DNA from: Candidatus Cloacimonadota bacterium
GTDB lineage: Bacteria > Cloacimonadota > Cloacimonadia > Cloacimonadales > TCS61
Direction of reading: 5' to 3'
DNA: 21,675 nt
NCBI GenBank assembly: GCA_030626645.1
Contig: DAOUTP010000007.1
Location: 1-21,675 of the forward strand
The position numbers were made by a program, and so were the translations under genes. Below, piece after piece: positions 17,101 to 21,675 of the stretch. The notes beneath the pieces are model-generated. The model was not told the origin of the DNA. It ran no database searches and was given only the letters and a program-made list of their open reading frames with translations. Each line of letters begins with the position of its first letter. Position 1 is the first letter of the stretch.

Positions 17101-17922
17101 GATTATTGCTTCGATCTCATCATTACCGATTTCACTGCCGGCATCAAAAAGAATTTCACCGGTCTCCTTATTCATAACGTCAGCAAATAGGAATCGGTCT
17201 TTAGCTTTTTTCACATCGATCTGTTCTTTTTCATAGAAATAATTTCTGAGATCGTCGTTTGTTGAAAGTCCAACAGCACGTAATAAAACAGTTGCTGGAA
17301 GTTTCCGTCTTTTATCAATTAATACAAAAAGAGCGTCGTAACTATCCATATTGAATTCAAGCCATGAACCATTATAGGGGATCAACTTGGCAGAATTCAA
17401 AATTTTGCCGCTGGGATGCTTTGCTTCTGAGAAAAAGATACCGGGTGATCTATGAAGCTGACTAATAATAACCCGTTCAGCTCCATTGATAATGAAAGTA
17501 CCCTGATTTGTGATCAGAGGGATCTCGCCAAGAAATACATCTTGCTCAATCGTGCTTTTAACCCTCTTGTCACCTGTCTCTTTAAGAATTTCTTCATCAT
17601 AAATAACAAGTCTCATTCTAGCTTTAACAGGTGCTTGATAGGAAAGATTTCTTTCGATACATTCATCGGTAGAGTATTTTTCTTTAAGTACTATATAATC
17701 AATATATTCGAGGTAGTAGATCCCTTTTTGGTCTTCTAACGGAAATATTGATTTGAGAACAGCTTGGAGTCCTTCTTCGTAACGTTTTTGCGGATGAACC
17801 TCTCTCTGCAGAAATTGATTATAAGAATCAATTTGCATTGAAAGAAGATTTGGGACGTGTACAAAAGGAAGACCTGACTGCTCAGCTTTCTTTCTGATAC
17901 GAGAAAAATTTTGAATTTTCAA
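14119..17922 (-). CDS. rpoB: RNA polymerase beta subunit
   Basis: Second catalytic subunit of RNA polymerase, 1267 residues. It begins MKIQNFSRIRKKAEQSGLPF and goes on to VPNLLSMQIDSYNQFL, matching the family N-terminus. Other landmarks are the FIINGAERVIISQLHRSPG region, the rifampicin pocket LSQYMEQTNPL and THKRRLSALGPGG (459-484), GRICPIETPEGPNIGLI, the KGDLISDGP and GYNYEDAII segments, the RHGNKGVIS region and the C-terminal GGKAQHGGQRLGEMEVWALEAYG clamp sequence, each in the expected order. The start is TTG with AAGGAG 9 nt upstream. An ATG in another frame between the two makes a three-codon frame whose TGA overlaps the TTG. The position equivalent to E. coli Asp516 is Glu464 while the His526 and Ser531 equivalents (474, 479) are unchanged. 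The gene follows a hairpin-bearing 117-nt gap after rplL and abuts rpoC. Confidence 0.98.
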   Translation of the reverse strand: MKIQNFSRIRKKAEQSGLPFVHVPNLLSMQIDSYNQFLQREVHPQKRYEEGLQAVLKSIFPLEDQKGIYYLEYIDYIVLKEKYSTDECIERNLSYQAPVKARMRLVIYDEEILKETGDKRVKSTIEQDVFLGEIPLITNQGTFIINGAERVIISQLHRSPGIFFSEAKHPSGKILNSAKLIPYNGSWLEFNMDSYDALFVLIDKRRKLPATVLLRAVGLSTNDDLRNYFYEKEQIDVKKAKDRFLFADVMNKETGEILFDAGSEIGNDEIEAIIEGGIKKIDVIKSDFEITRKIIEQTIAKDQTESQEEALKKIYTLIRPGEEPTYEIALDLFNRMFFNERRYNLGKVGRHKLNTRLGLDIDINTHVLTKEDLIAIIDKLIAVYKDEDKIDDIDHLANRRVRTVGELLAEQYNIGLSRVARTAVERMSIANPDEVTLHDLINSNALIAVVQSFFLTGQLSQYMEQTNPLTGITHKRRLSALGPGGLTRERAGFEVRDVHYSHYGRICPIETPEGPNIGLISSPAMYARVNELGFLETPYIKVEDGKITPKVQFLDANQEENYIIAQANVNYDENINITDDLVFARHQGEFLQVKPEDVQFLDVSPQQIVSASASLIPFLEHDDANRALMGSNMQRQAVPLMNPEVPIVGTGMEGIIAKDSGSTATAPFDGLVKKVTSSYVDIERDNPDDSILDIGTNNRVYLKKFARSNQDTAIHQRPSVKTGDIVKKGDLISDGPSIIENRLALGSNLLVAFMPWYGYNYEDAIILSEKVAREDLLTSVYIEEHEVLVRIMKNGKEELAYDIPNVPIKALRNLDKSGVIRVGSVVRAGDIIVGKITPKNVDIDPSPEENLMRALFGDRAGDFTNSSLKAKPGMEGVVIDVKVFSRLESTEEFEDQELKLDSLQCIKQEHKERQKKIQEYLQSKLEKILIGNSAKNIVDEKTNMFFIPTGKKITKNNLQKINFKRLNLDYDLVENAEMNQNIYNEIILKAKTAYEESDNIFKKAKERLKHGDELPYGVRKMVKVYIAKKRKIAVGDKMAGRHGNKGVISRVSPIADMPYLENGESVDIILNPLGVPSRMNIGQIMETHLGMAARILGIHFETPVFDGASLADIDKSMKKANLDMDGKQVLYDGKTGEPFKERVTVGVMYMLKLNHLVADKMHARSTGPYSLITQQPLGGKAQHGGQRLGEMEVWALEAYGASRLLEEMLTIKSDDVEGRTNAFKAITSGQNPPKPGIPESFNVLVSELKSLCFDIEFLADKKHNGGL
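14126..14130 (-). promoter_or_regulatory. rpoC Shine-Dalgarno inside the end of rpoB
   Basis: GGAGG encoded by the last codons of rpoB (Gly-Gly-Leu-stop), 7 nt before the rpoC GTG. It decides the GTG start. Confidence 0.8.
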
Positions 17923-17931
17923 AAGTTCATA

Positions 17932-17937
17932 CTCCTT
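17932..17937 (-). promoter_or_regulatory. Shine-Dalgarno deciding the TTG start of rpoB
   Basis: AAGGAG with a 9-nt spacer to TTG. The out-of-frame ATG at 17928-17930 is only 1 nt from the site, too close for normal initiation. Confidence 0.75.
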
Positions 17938-17946
17938 ATTTTTTAG

Positions 17947-17969
17947 CGTACAATTAAAATATCGTACAA
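17947..17969. repeat. CGTACAA direct repeat in the rplL-rpoB gap
   Basis: CGTACAA occurs at 17947-17953 and 17963-17969 (plus strand), a 16-bp period, each containing a GTAC palindrome. It lies between the hairpin and the rpoB Shine-Dalgarno. The function is unknown and chance is possible in an AT-rich gap. Confidence 0.5.
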
Positions 17970-17993
17970 ATTTCCATCATTATAAATAAGGTA

Positions 17994-18023
17994 ACGGAAG
18001 TGAACGGAAAAGTTCACTTCCGT
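17994..18023 (-). promoter_or_regulatory. Perfect 12-bp hairpin between rplL and rpoB
   Basis: The arms ACGGAAGTGAAC and GTTCACTTCCGT pair without mismatch around a 6-nt loop. It begins 16 nt after the rplL stop. On the minus strand it is followed by TACCTTATTTATAATG, with no run of T, so it is not a canonical terminator. The position is that of the E. coli rplL-rpoB attenuator and RNase III processing region, which lowers polymerase output relative to ribosomal proteins. An analogous role here is inference. Confidence 0.75.
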
Positions 18024-18039
18024 ATATTAATTCTGCTGA

Positions 18040-18417
18040 TTATTTAACTTCTACCGATCCACCAGCTTCTTCAATTTGAGCTTTGATGGTTTCAGCTTCT
18101 TCTTTTGGGATACCTTGAACAACTGGGTTTGGTGCATTATCAACTAATTCTTTAGCTTCTTTCAAACCTAATTTTGTAATTGAACGTACAACTTTAATAA
18201 CCTGGATTTTCTTTGCTCCAGAGCTAGTTAAAACAACGTCAAATTCTGTTTTTTCTTCAGCAGTTTCTCCGCCGGTAGCCACACCAGGTGCGGCAACGGC
18301 TACTGGAGCTGCAGCTGTAATATCGAAAATCTCTTCGAGTTCTTTTACAAGTTCGGAAAGTTCGATTACACTCATTTCCTTAATAATATCAATAACTTGT
18401 TGCTTCTTGTCAGCCAT
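18040..18417 (-). CDS. rplL: Ribosomal protein bL12 (L7/L12)
   Basis: Stalk protein that recruits translation GTPases to the large subunit, 125 residues. The N-terminal dimerisation part (to about residue 33, VIDIIKEMSVIELSELVKELEEIF), an Ala/Pro/Val/Gly hinge (AAAPVAVAAPGVATGG) and the C-terminal globular domain with GAKKIQVIKVVRSITKLGLKEAKELVDNAP are clear. The frame is open to an ATG at 18429, but GGAGG at 18423-18427 lies 5 nt before the ATG at 18417 and gives the standard N-terminus MADKKQQVIDII, so that start is used. It lies 23 nt after rplJ. The stalk is normally built from several L12 copies per L10, so rplL is expected to be translated more than rplJ. Confidence 0.97.
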   Translation of the reverse strand: MADKKQQVIDIIKEMSVIELSELVKELEEIFDITAAAPVAVAAPGVATGGETAEEKTEFDVVLTSSGAKKIQVIKVVRSITKLGLKEAKELVDNAPNPVVQGIPKEEAETIKAQIEEAGGSVEVK

Positions 18418-18422
18418 TATAT

Positions 18423-18427
18423 CCTCC
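18423..18427 (-). promoter_or_regulatory. Shine-Dalgarno deciding the rplL start
   Basis: GGAGG with a 5-nt spacer (ATATA) to the ATG at 18417. It overlaps the alternative ATG at 18429, which is therefore unlikely. Confidence 0.8.
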
Positions 18428-18440
18428 ATCGTATATATGT

Positions 18441-18974
18441 TTATTTATTTTCTTTTGCTTTGGCTATTGTGTCGATTGCATAGATAAATTTTCTCAAGAT
18501 TCCACCTAGTACACCAACAAAACCTGTGATAGGTGCATTGAATCCTTGTAGAACCATTGACAGTAGAACTTCTTTAGAAGGAAGATCAGCTAATTGATTC
18601 AGCTGTGAGATATTCATAATATCTTTACCAACTAAACCAATTTTGAACTTCGGGAAATCCTTGTCATCCATAATATCTTTTTTGAATTTGGCTAATTCTC
18701 TAGCAGCTGTTACTTCATCAACTTTTGAAATTGCAACAGCAGTTGGTCCACTTAGATGTTCGTCAAATTCTTTGATTCCCAATTCATTAAGTGCGATTTT
18801 AATGAATGTGTTCTTTGAAATAAAATAATCAACATCTGCATTTCGCATTCTGTTTCGAAGCTCATCAACTTCTTCTATATTGATCCCTTTATAATCAATC
18901 AGTACGATTGATTTTGCATTATCAAGTCTATCTTTGATTACTTTTACAGCTTCTTCTTTGTATACTTGTACCAT
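18441..18974 (-). CDS. rplJ: Ribosomal protein uL10
   Basis: Base of the ribosomal stalk; it binds 23S rRNA through its N-terminal domain and carries L12 dimers on its C-terminal helix. The 177 residues fit the family. It starts MVQVYKEEAVKVIKDRL, with IVLIDYKGINIEEVDELRNRMR, YFISKNTFIKIAL and LSGPTAVAISK in the rRNA-binding domain, and ends in a helical tail with FVGVLGGILRKFIYAIDTIAKAKE. The ATG has AGGAG 6 nt upstream. It starts only 9 nt after the rplA stop, which leaves no room for the long structured L10-binding leader seen in E. coli. Confidence 0.97.
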   Translation of the reverse strand: MVQVYKEEAVKVIKDRLDNAKSIVLIDYKGINIEEVDELRNRMRNADVDYFISKNTFIKIALNELGIKEFDEHLSGPTAVAISKVDEVTAARELAKFKKDIMDDKDFPKFKIGLVGKDIMNISQLNQLADLPSKEVLLSMVLQGFNAPITGFVGVLGGILRKFIYAIDTIAKAKENK

Positions 18975-18983
18975 AATAAACTC

Positions 18984-19685
18984 CTAATGCTTTGCAAGCT
19001 TTGATATGCTTGTAATATCTAACTTGATTCCGGGACCCATAGTTGAAGTGAGGCTAAGCGAATTGATGTAAATGCCTTTTAATGCAGCAGGTCTCTCTCT
19101 AAGAATTGCTAAAACGATCGTTAGGACGTTTTCTGTGAGTTGCTTTGAAGTAAAGCTTAACTTGCCGGCAATAATGTGGAGGTTTGAAAACTTATCTATA
19201 CGATAAGTGATCTTTCCACCCTTTGCATCAGCTACTGCCTGTTTGATGTTCATGGTTACGGTACCGTCTTTTGGGTTTGGCATTAAACTGCGTGGTCCTA
19301 ACACACGACCTAAACGACCAATTTTACCCATTAAATTTGGAGTTGTAATTGCAACATCAAAATCGAACCAACCTGAATTGATCTTCTCAACGTATTCATC
19401 TACTCCAACAAAATCGGCACCAGCTTCCTTTGCTTCATCAGCTTTATCGCCTTCTGCAAAAACAAGAACAGTAGAAGACTGTCCACTACCATTCGGCAAT
19501 ACTAAAGAGTTCCTGATTTGTTGATCTGCTTTCCGAGGGTCGACACCTAAATTCATATGTAGTTCAACGGTTTCATCGAATTTAGCTTTTGGAAATTTCA
19601 AAAGCAATTCAACAGCTTCGTCGAGCTCATATCTTTTTGTTTTGTCGATCATCTCATGAGCTTGTTTGTACCTTTTACTAGTCAT
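18984..19685 (-). CDS. rplA: Ribosomal protein uL1
   Basis: Mobile L1-stalk protein that binds 23S rRNA helices 76-78 and guides E-site tRNA; in E. coli it also represses the L11 operon. The 233 residues match the family. Visible: KFDETVELHMNLGVDPRKADQQIR (split, about 36-58), VLVFAEGDKADEAKEAGAD, NLMGKIGRLGRVLGPRSLMPNPKDGT and the closing KGIYINSLSLTSTMGPGIKLD. The frame is open to a GTG at 19691, but the Shine-Dalgarno AAGGAG runs right up to that GTG and lies 5 nt before the ATG at 19685, so I use the ATG. The gap to rplK is 43 nt. Confidence 0.97.
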   Translation of the reverse strand: MTSKRYKQAHEMIDKTKRYELDEAVELLLKFPKAKFDETVELHMNLGVDPRKADQQIRNSLVLPNGSGQSSTVLVFAEGDKADEAKEAGADFVGVDEYVEKINSGWFDFDVAITTPNLMGKIGRLGRVLGPRSLMPNPKDGTVTMNIKQAVADAKGGKITYRIDKFSNLHIIAGKLSFTSKQLTENVLTIVLAILRERPAALKGIYINSLSLTSTMGPGIKLDITSISKLAKH

Positions 19686-19690
19686 TAACA

Positions 19691-19696
19691 CTCCTT
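19691..19696 (-). promoter_or_regulatory. Shine-Dalgarno deciding the rplA start
   Basis: AAGGAG, 5 nt before the ATG at 19685. Its last G is the first base of the GTG at 19691, which rules out that codon as start. Confidence 0.8.
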
Positions 19697-19728
19697 TTCG
19701 ATAATCTCCTGCATAAAAACAAAGTGGC

Positions 19729-20160
19729 TTAGTTTTCGACTAATACTCCCATGTTTCTTGCAGTACCTTCAATCATACGCATAGCAGCTTCAATGTTGTA
19801 TGCGTTTAGATCTTTCATTTTGATCTCAGCTATTTTCTTAACTTGAGCTTTTGTGATCTTTCCTACTTTTTCCATATGTGGAACTCCTGAACCCTTTGCC
19901 AGACCAGCTTCTTTCTTGATTAGAACTGCAGCCGGTGGAGTTTTGATCTCAAAAGTGTAGGATTTATTCTTCTTAACGTAAATTACAACTGGAAATATCA
20001 TTCCTGGAGAATCTTTTGTTTTATCATTAAATGCTTTACAAAATTCACCAATGTTGATTCCCGCTTGACCAAGAGCCGGACCTACTGGAGGTGCCGGAGT
20101 TGCCTTTCCTGCGGGAAGCTGCAATTTTACTAAATGTTCAATATCTTTTGGTTTTGCCAT
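19729..20160 (-). CDS. rplK: Ribosomal protein uL11
   Basis: GTPase-associated-centre protein that binds 23S rRNA and is the thiostrepton-site partner and stringent-response sensor contact. The 143 residues fit the family (about 141). The conserved N-terminal KLQLPAGKATPAPPVGPALGQ is present in the expected place with AGINIGEFCKAFND after it. The C-terminal domain has FEIKTPPAAVLIKKEAG, KVGKITKAQVKKIAEIK and the closing AAMRMIEGTARNMGV. GAGG lies 5 nt before the ATG. It lies 12 nt after nusG, with no space for a separate leader. Confidence 0.98.
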   Translation of the reverse strand: MAKPKDIEHLVKLQLPAGKATPAPPVGPALGQAGINIGEFCKAFNDKTKDSPGMIFPVVIYVKKNKSYTFEIKTPPAAVLIKKEAGLAKGSGVPHMEKVGKITKAQVKKIAEIKMKDLNAYNIEAAMRMIEGTARNMGVLVEN

Positions 20161-20172
20161 TTTTTCCTCTAT

Positions 20173-20694
20173 TTACATAAGTTCAATCTGATCTGTCCGA
20201 ACTTCTACAGGTGTAATTCTTCCAAAAACAGTTACATTAACTGTGAGTTTTTCCCTGTCATCATGCAATTTTTCAATAACACCTTCAAAGTCACTGAATG
20301 AACCAGATGTGATTTTTACCATATCACCAGGAATATAGTTTACGTCTTGTGATGCAGTTTTGTCGCGGTCGTCGATACCCAACAGGCGTTTTACTTCAAC
20401 GTCAGTTAGAGGTTGAGGTTTTTTCCCAGTTCCCAGGAAATGAGTTACACTAGGAAGCCCAACAACAAATGAGTATAACTCAGGTATTAATTCTGCTTCC
20501 AATATAACATAACTGTTGAATAATTTTTTTTCACGTTCTACTTTCTTCCCGTCTCTAATGTGAAACGTCTTCTGTGTAGGAATCAGTATCTGCCCGATCT
20601 TATCTTCCAGGGGGGTACCTTTTATTCCTTTTTCGATCGCTTCTTTTATTTTGAATTCATGGGAAGCATAGGTGTGAACAACATACCACTTCAT
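20173..20694 (-). CDS. nusG: Transcription termination/antitermination factor NusG
   Basis: Binds RNA polymerase at the clamp and links it to Rho or to the ribosome. The 173 residues have the NGN domain (WYVVHTYASHEFKIKEAIEK, about 3-22; QILIPTQKTFHIRDGKK; a FNSYVILEAEL strand and PSVTHFLG) and the C-terminal KOW domain (PGDMVKITSGSFSDFEGVIEKL, about 120-145, then VTVFGRITPVEV). There is no large insert between the domains. It starts 4 nt after the secE stop with AAAGGT upstream, and lies upstream of the L11 operon as in most bacteria. Confidence 0.98.
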   Translation of the reverse strand: MKWYVVHTYASHEFKIKEAIEKGIKGTPLEDKIGQILIPTQKTFHIRDGKKVEREKKLFNSYVILEAELIPELYSFVVGLPSVTHFLGTGKKPQPLTDVEVKRLLGIDDRDKTASQDVNYIPGDMVKITSGSFSDFEGVIEKLHDDREKLTVNVTVFGRITPVEVRTDQIELM

Positions 20695-20698
20695 TTAC

Positions 20699-20890
20699 TT
20701 AACCTTTCAATAATAATTGTCTAATTAAAAAACCGAAACCTGTATCAACTAAAGATAAAAATATAGCTACAAAAATTGACATAAGAATAACTACGGTAGT
20801 ACCTTCTTTAATATCAGCCTTGGTTGGCCAAGATACGTAAGACATTTCAGTCTTAACACTTTTGAAAAAACGAAATATTTTTTTAAACAT
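20699..20890 (-). CDS. secE: Preprotein translocase subunit SecE
   Basis: Essential small subunit of the SecYEG channel in the inner membrane. The short 63-residue form has a cytoplasmic amphipathic helix with the hallmark VKTEMSYVSWPTKADI (about 12-27) and a single membrane segment TVVILMSIFVAIFLSLVDTG (about 32-51). It lacks the two extra N-terminal segments of the E. coli protein. There is only a weak Shine-Dalgarno (AAGTGAG). It lies 15 nt after the tRNA-Trp gene and 4 nt before nusG. Confidence 0.96.
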   Translation of the reverse strand: MFKKIFRFFKSVKTEMSYVSWPTKADIKEGTTVVILMSIFVAIFLSLVDTGFGFLIRQLLLKG

Positions 20891-20905
20891 ATTATCTCAC
20901 TTTAA

Positions 20906-20981
20906 TGGCAGGCCCGGCAGGACTTGAACCCGCAACCCCTGGTTTTGGAGACCAGTGCTCTACCAATTGAGCTACAAGCCT
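20906..20981 (-). tRNA. trnW: tRNA-Trp (anticodon CCA)
   Basis: Folds into a full cloverleaf of 76 nt including an encoded 3' CCA. Acceptor AGGCTTG pairs with CGGGCCT with two G-U pairs. The D arm is GCTC/GAGC, the anticodon arm CTGGT / ACCAG with loop CTCCAAA (anticodon CCA), and the T arm GCGGG / CCTGC with loop TTCAAGT. The discriminator is G, as usual for bacterial tRNA-Trp. It lies in the same orientation between rpmG and secE, with gaps of 10 and 15 nt, so it must be cut out of the protein-coding transcript. Confidence 0.97.
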
Positions 20982-20991
20982 GCATCATTAT

Positions 20992-21141
20992 TTATCTAGT
21001 TTGCTTATGCTCAGTATGTTTTCTGCACTTAGGGCAGTATTTTTTATACTCAACTCTTTTAGGGTGTGTTCTTTTATTCTTAGTAGTAGAATAATTTCTA
21101 TTTTTACACACTTCACAAGCTAAGGTAATGATTTCTCTCAT
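20992..21141 (-). CDS. rpmG: Ribosomal protein bL33, zinc-binding form
   Basis: Small large-subunit protein near the E site. This 49-residue gene starts MREIITLACEVCKNRNYSTTKN and ends KYCPKCRKHTEHKQTR. Four cysteines in two CxxC pairs (9, 12, 36, 39) make it the zinc-ribbon (C+) type of L33. The ATG has AGGA 3-4 nt upstream, a short spacing. It lies between tuf (5-nt gap) and tRNA-Trp (10-nt gap), the common position for rpmG beside secE. Confidence 0.96.
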   Translation of the reverse strand: MREIITLACEVCKNRNYSTTKNKRTHPKRVEYKKYCPKCRKHTEHKQTR

Positions 21142-21146
21142 CTTTC

Positions 21147-21675
21147 CTACTCTATAACTTCGCCAACGACGCCGGCACCGATAGTTCTTCCACCTTCACG
21201 GATCGCATAACGAAGACCTTTCTCCATGGCGATCGGTGTGATAAGCTCTGCTGAAATTGTTACATTATCACCTGGCATTACCATCTCAACTCCCTTAGGA
21301 AGGGTGATGGAACCCGTAACATCTGTTGTACGGAAATAGAACTGAGGTCTGTAACCACTAAAGAATGGCTTATGACGTCCACCTTCATCTTTAGTTAGTA
21401 CATAAGTCTCTCCCGAAAACTTAGTATGTGGTGTGATCGATTTCGGCTTAGCTAATACCATGCCACGCTCAATCTCATCCTTTGCCATACCACGAAGCAG
21501 GATTCCTACATTATCTCCGGCTTGTCCACTATCAAGAAGCTTACGGAACATCTCAACACCTGTACAAGTGGTTGTGATCGTCTCGCGAATACCTACTCTT
21601 TCTATCTTCTCGCCTACCTTAACTACTCCACGCTCAATACGACCGGTGGCTACTGTTCCACGACCCGATATTGAA
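21147..21675 (-). CDS. tuf: Elongation factor Tu, 3' end only
   Basis: Delivers aminoacyl-tRNA to the ribosome as a GTP complex. The last 175 residues are inside the window; the GTPase domain and the start lie beyond the right edge. Visible are domain II (SISGRGTVATGRIERGVVK, then VGIRETITTTCTGVEMFRKLL and AGDNVGILLRG) and domain III (ERGMVLAKPKSITPH, GGRHKPFFSGYRPQFYFRTTDVTG, MVMPGDNV, FAIREGGRTIGAG-type RYAIREGGRTIGAGVV), ending GEVIE. The frame continues open to the window edge, so the internal Met at 21551 is not a start. It is the first visible gene of the cluster, 5 nt before rpmG. Confidence 0.97.
   Translation of the reverse strand, partial: SISGRGTVATGRIERGVVKVGEKIERVGIRETITTTCTGVEMFRKLLDSGQAGDNVGILLRGMAKDEIERGMVLAKPKSITPHTKFSGETYVLTKDEGGRHKPFFSGYRPQFYFRTTDVTGSITLPKGVEMVMPGDNVTISAELITPIAMEKGLRYAIREGGRTIGAGVVGEVIE

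Noticed and set aside
17979..17984. TATAAT as a promoter for rpoB
   Set aside because: The -10 is perfect but no acceptable -35 lies 16-18 nt upstream; the region there is the arm of the hairpin. A weak promoter cannot be excluded.
18418..18429. ATG at 18429 as start of rplL
   Set aside because: The GGAGG that serves rplL overlaps this codon; the ATG at 18417 has correct spacing and yields the normal protein.
19686..19691. GTG at 19691 as start of rplA
   Set aside because: It touches the Shine-Dalgarno; the ATG at 19685 is 5 nt from it.
21147..21551. Short independent gene starting at the Met at 21551
   Set aside because: The frame continues upstream to the window edge with EF-Tu domain II sequence, so this Met is internal to tuf.

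Overview
The window is a block of housekeeping genes from an AT-rich (by eye roughly 60-65% A+T) Gram-negative-type bacterium. Every gene I can support lies on the minus strand, so transcription runs from high to low coordinates. The right two thirds is the classical tuf / L11-L1-L10-L12 / rpoBC / str cluster. In order of transcription it reads: tuf (3' end only), rpmG, tRNA-Trp(CCA), secE, nusG, rplK, rplA, rplJ, rplL, rpoB, rpoC, rpsL, rpsG, fusA. Gaps are mostly 0-45 nt. The one larger gap, between rplL and rpoB (117-122 nt), holds a perfect 12-bp hairpin. RpoC carries a long insertion between the two halves of the trigger loop, at the place of the E. coli SI3 insertion. WecB and this insertion suggest a diderm lineage, possibly FCB-like or Cloacimonadota-like, but I cannot place the organism firmly from sequence alone.

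The left third holds prmC (release-factor methyltransferase), an AbiE-type toxin-antitoxin pair (abiEi antitoxin, abiEii nucleotidyltransferase toxin), murA (peptidoglycan precursor synthesis), mnmA (tRNA 2-thiouridylase), wecB (UDP-GlcNAc 2-epimerase) and the 5' part of a gene that looks related to L-fucose/L-arabinose isomerases. The abiE pair sits inside what otherwise looks like an ordinary housekeeping run. Its last codon is 11 nt from the murA start, and the murA Shine-Dalgarno lies immediately beyond the toxin stop codon. A good sigma70-type promoter (TTGTTA, 17 nt, TATAAT) lies just upstream of abiEi. A 7-bp-arm palindrome covers the predicted transcription start and is framed by a 7-bp direct repeat, which fits an AbiEi autoregulatory operator. 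It is the nearest promoter I can recognise upstream of murA and mnmA, so these genes may be under antitoxin control.

Start codons are unusually varied: rpoB and prmC use TTG, rpsL and rpoC use GTG. Each is supported by a Shine-Dalgarno at good spacing. For rplL, rplA and abiEi the longest reading frame overshoots the true start, and the Shine-Dalgarno position indicates a start 4, 2 and 7 codons further in.

I see no CRISPR array, insertion sequence or rRNA. The core operon is ordinary in content. The most interesting parts are the abiE insertion with its operator, the rplL-rpoB hairpin, and the way small overlaps couple several genes.
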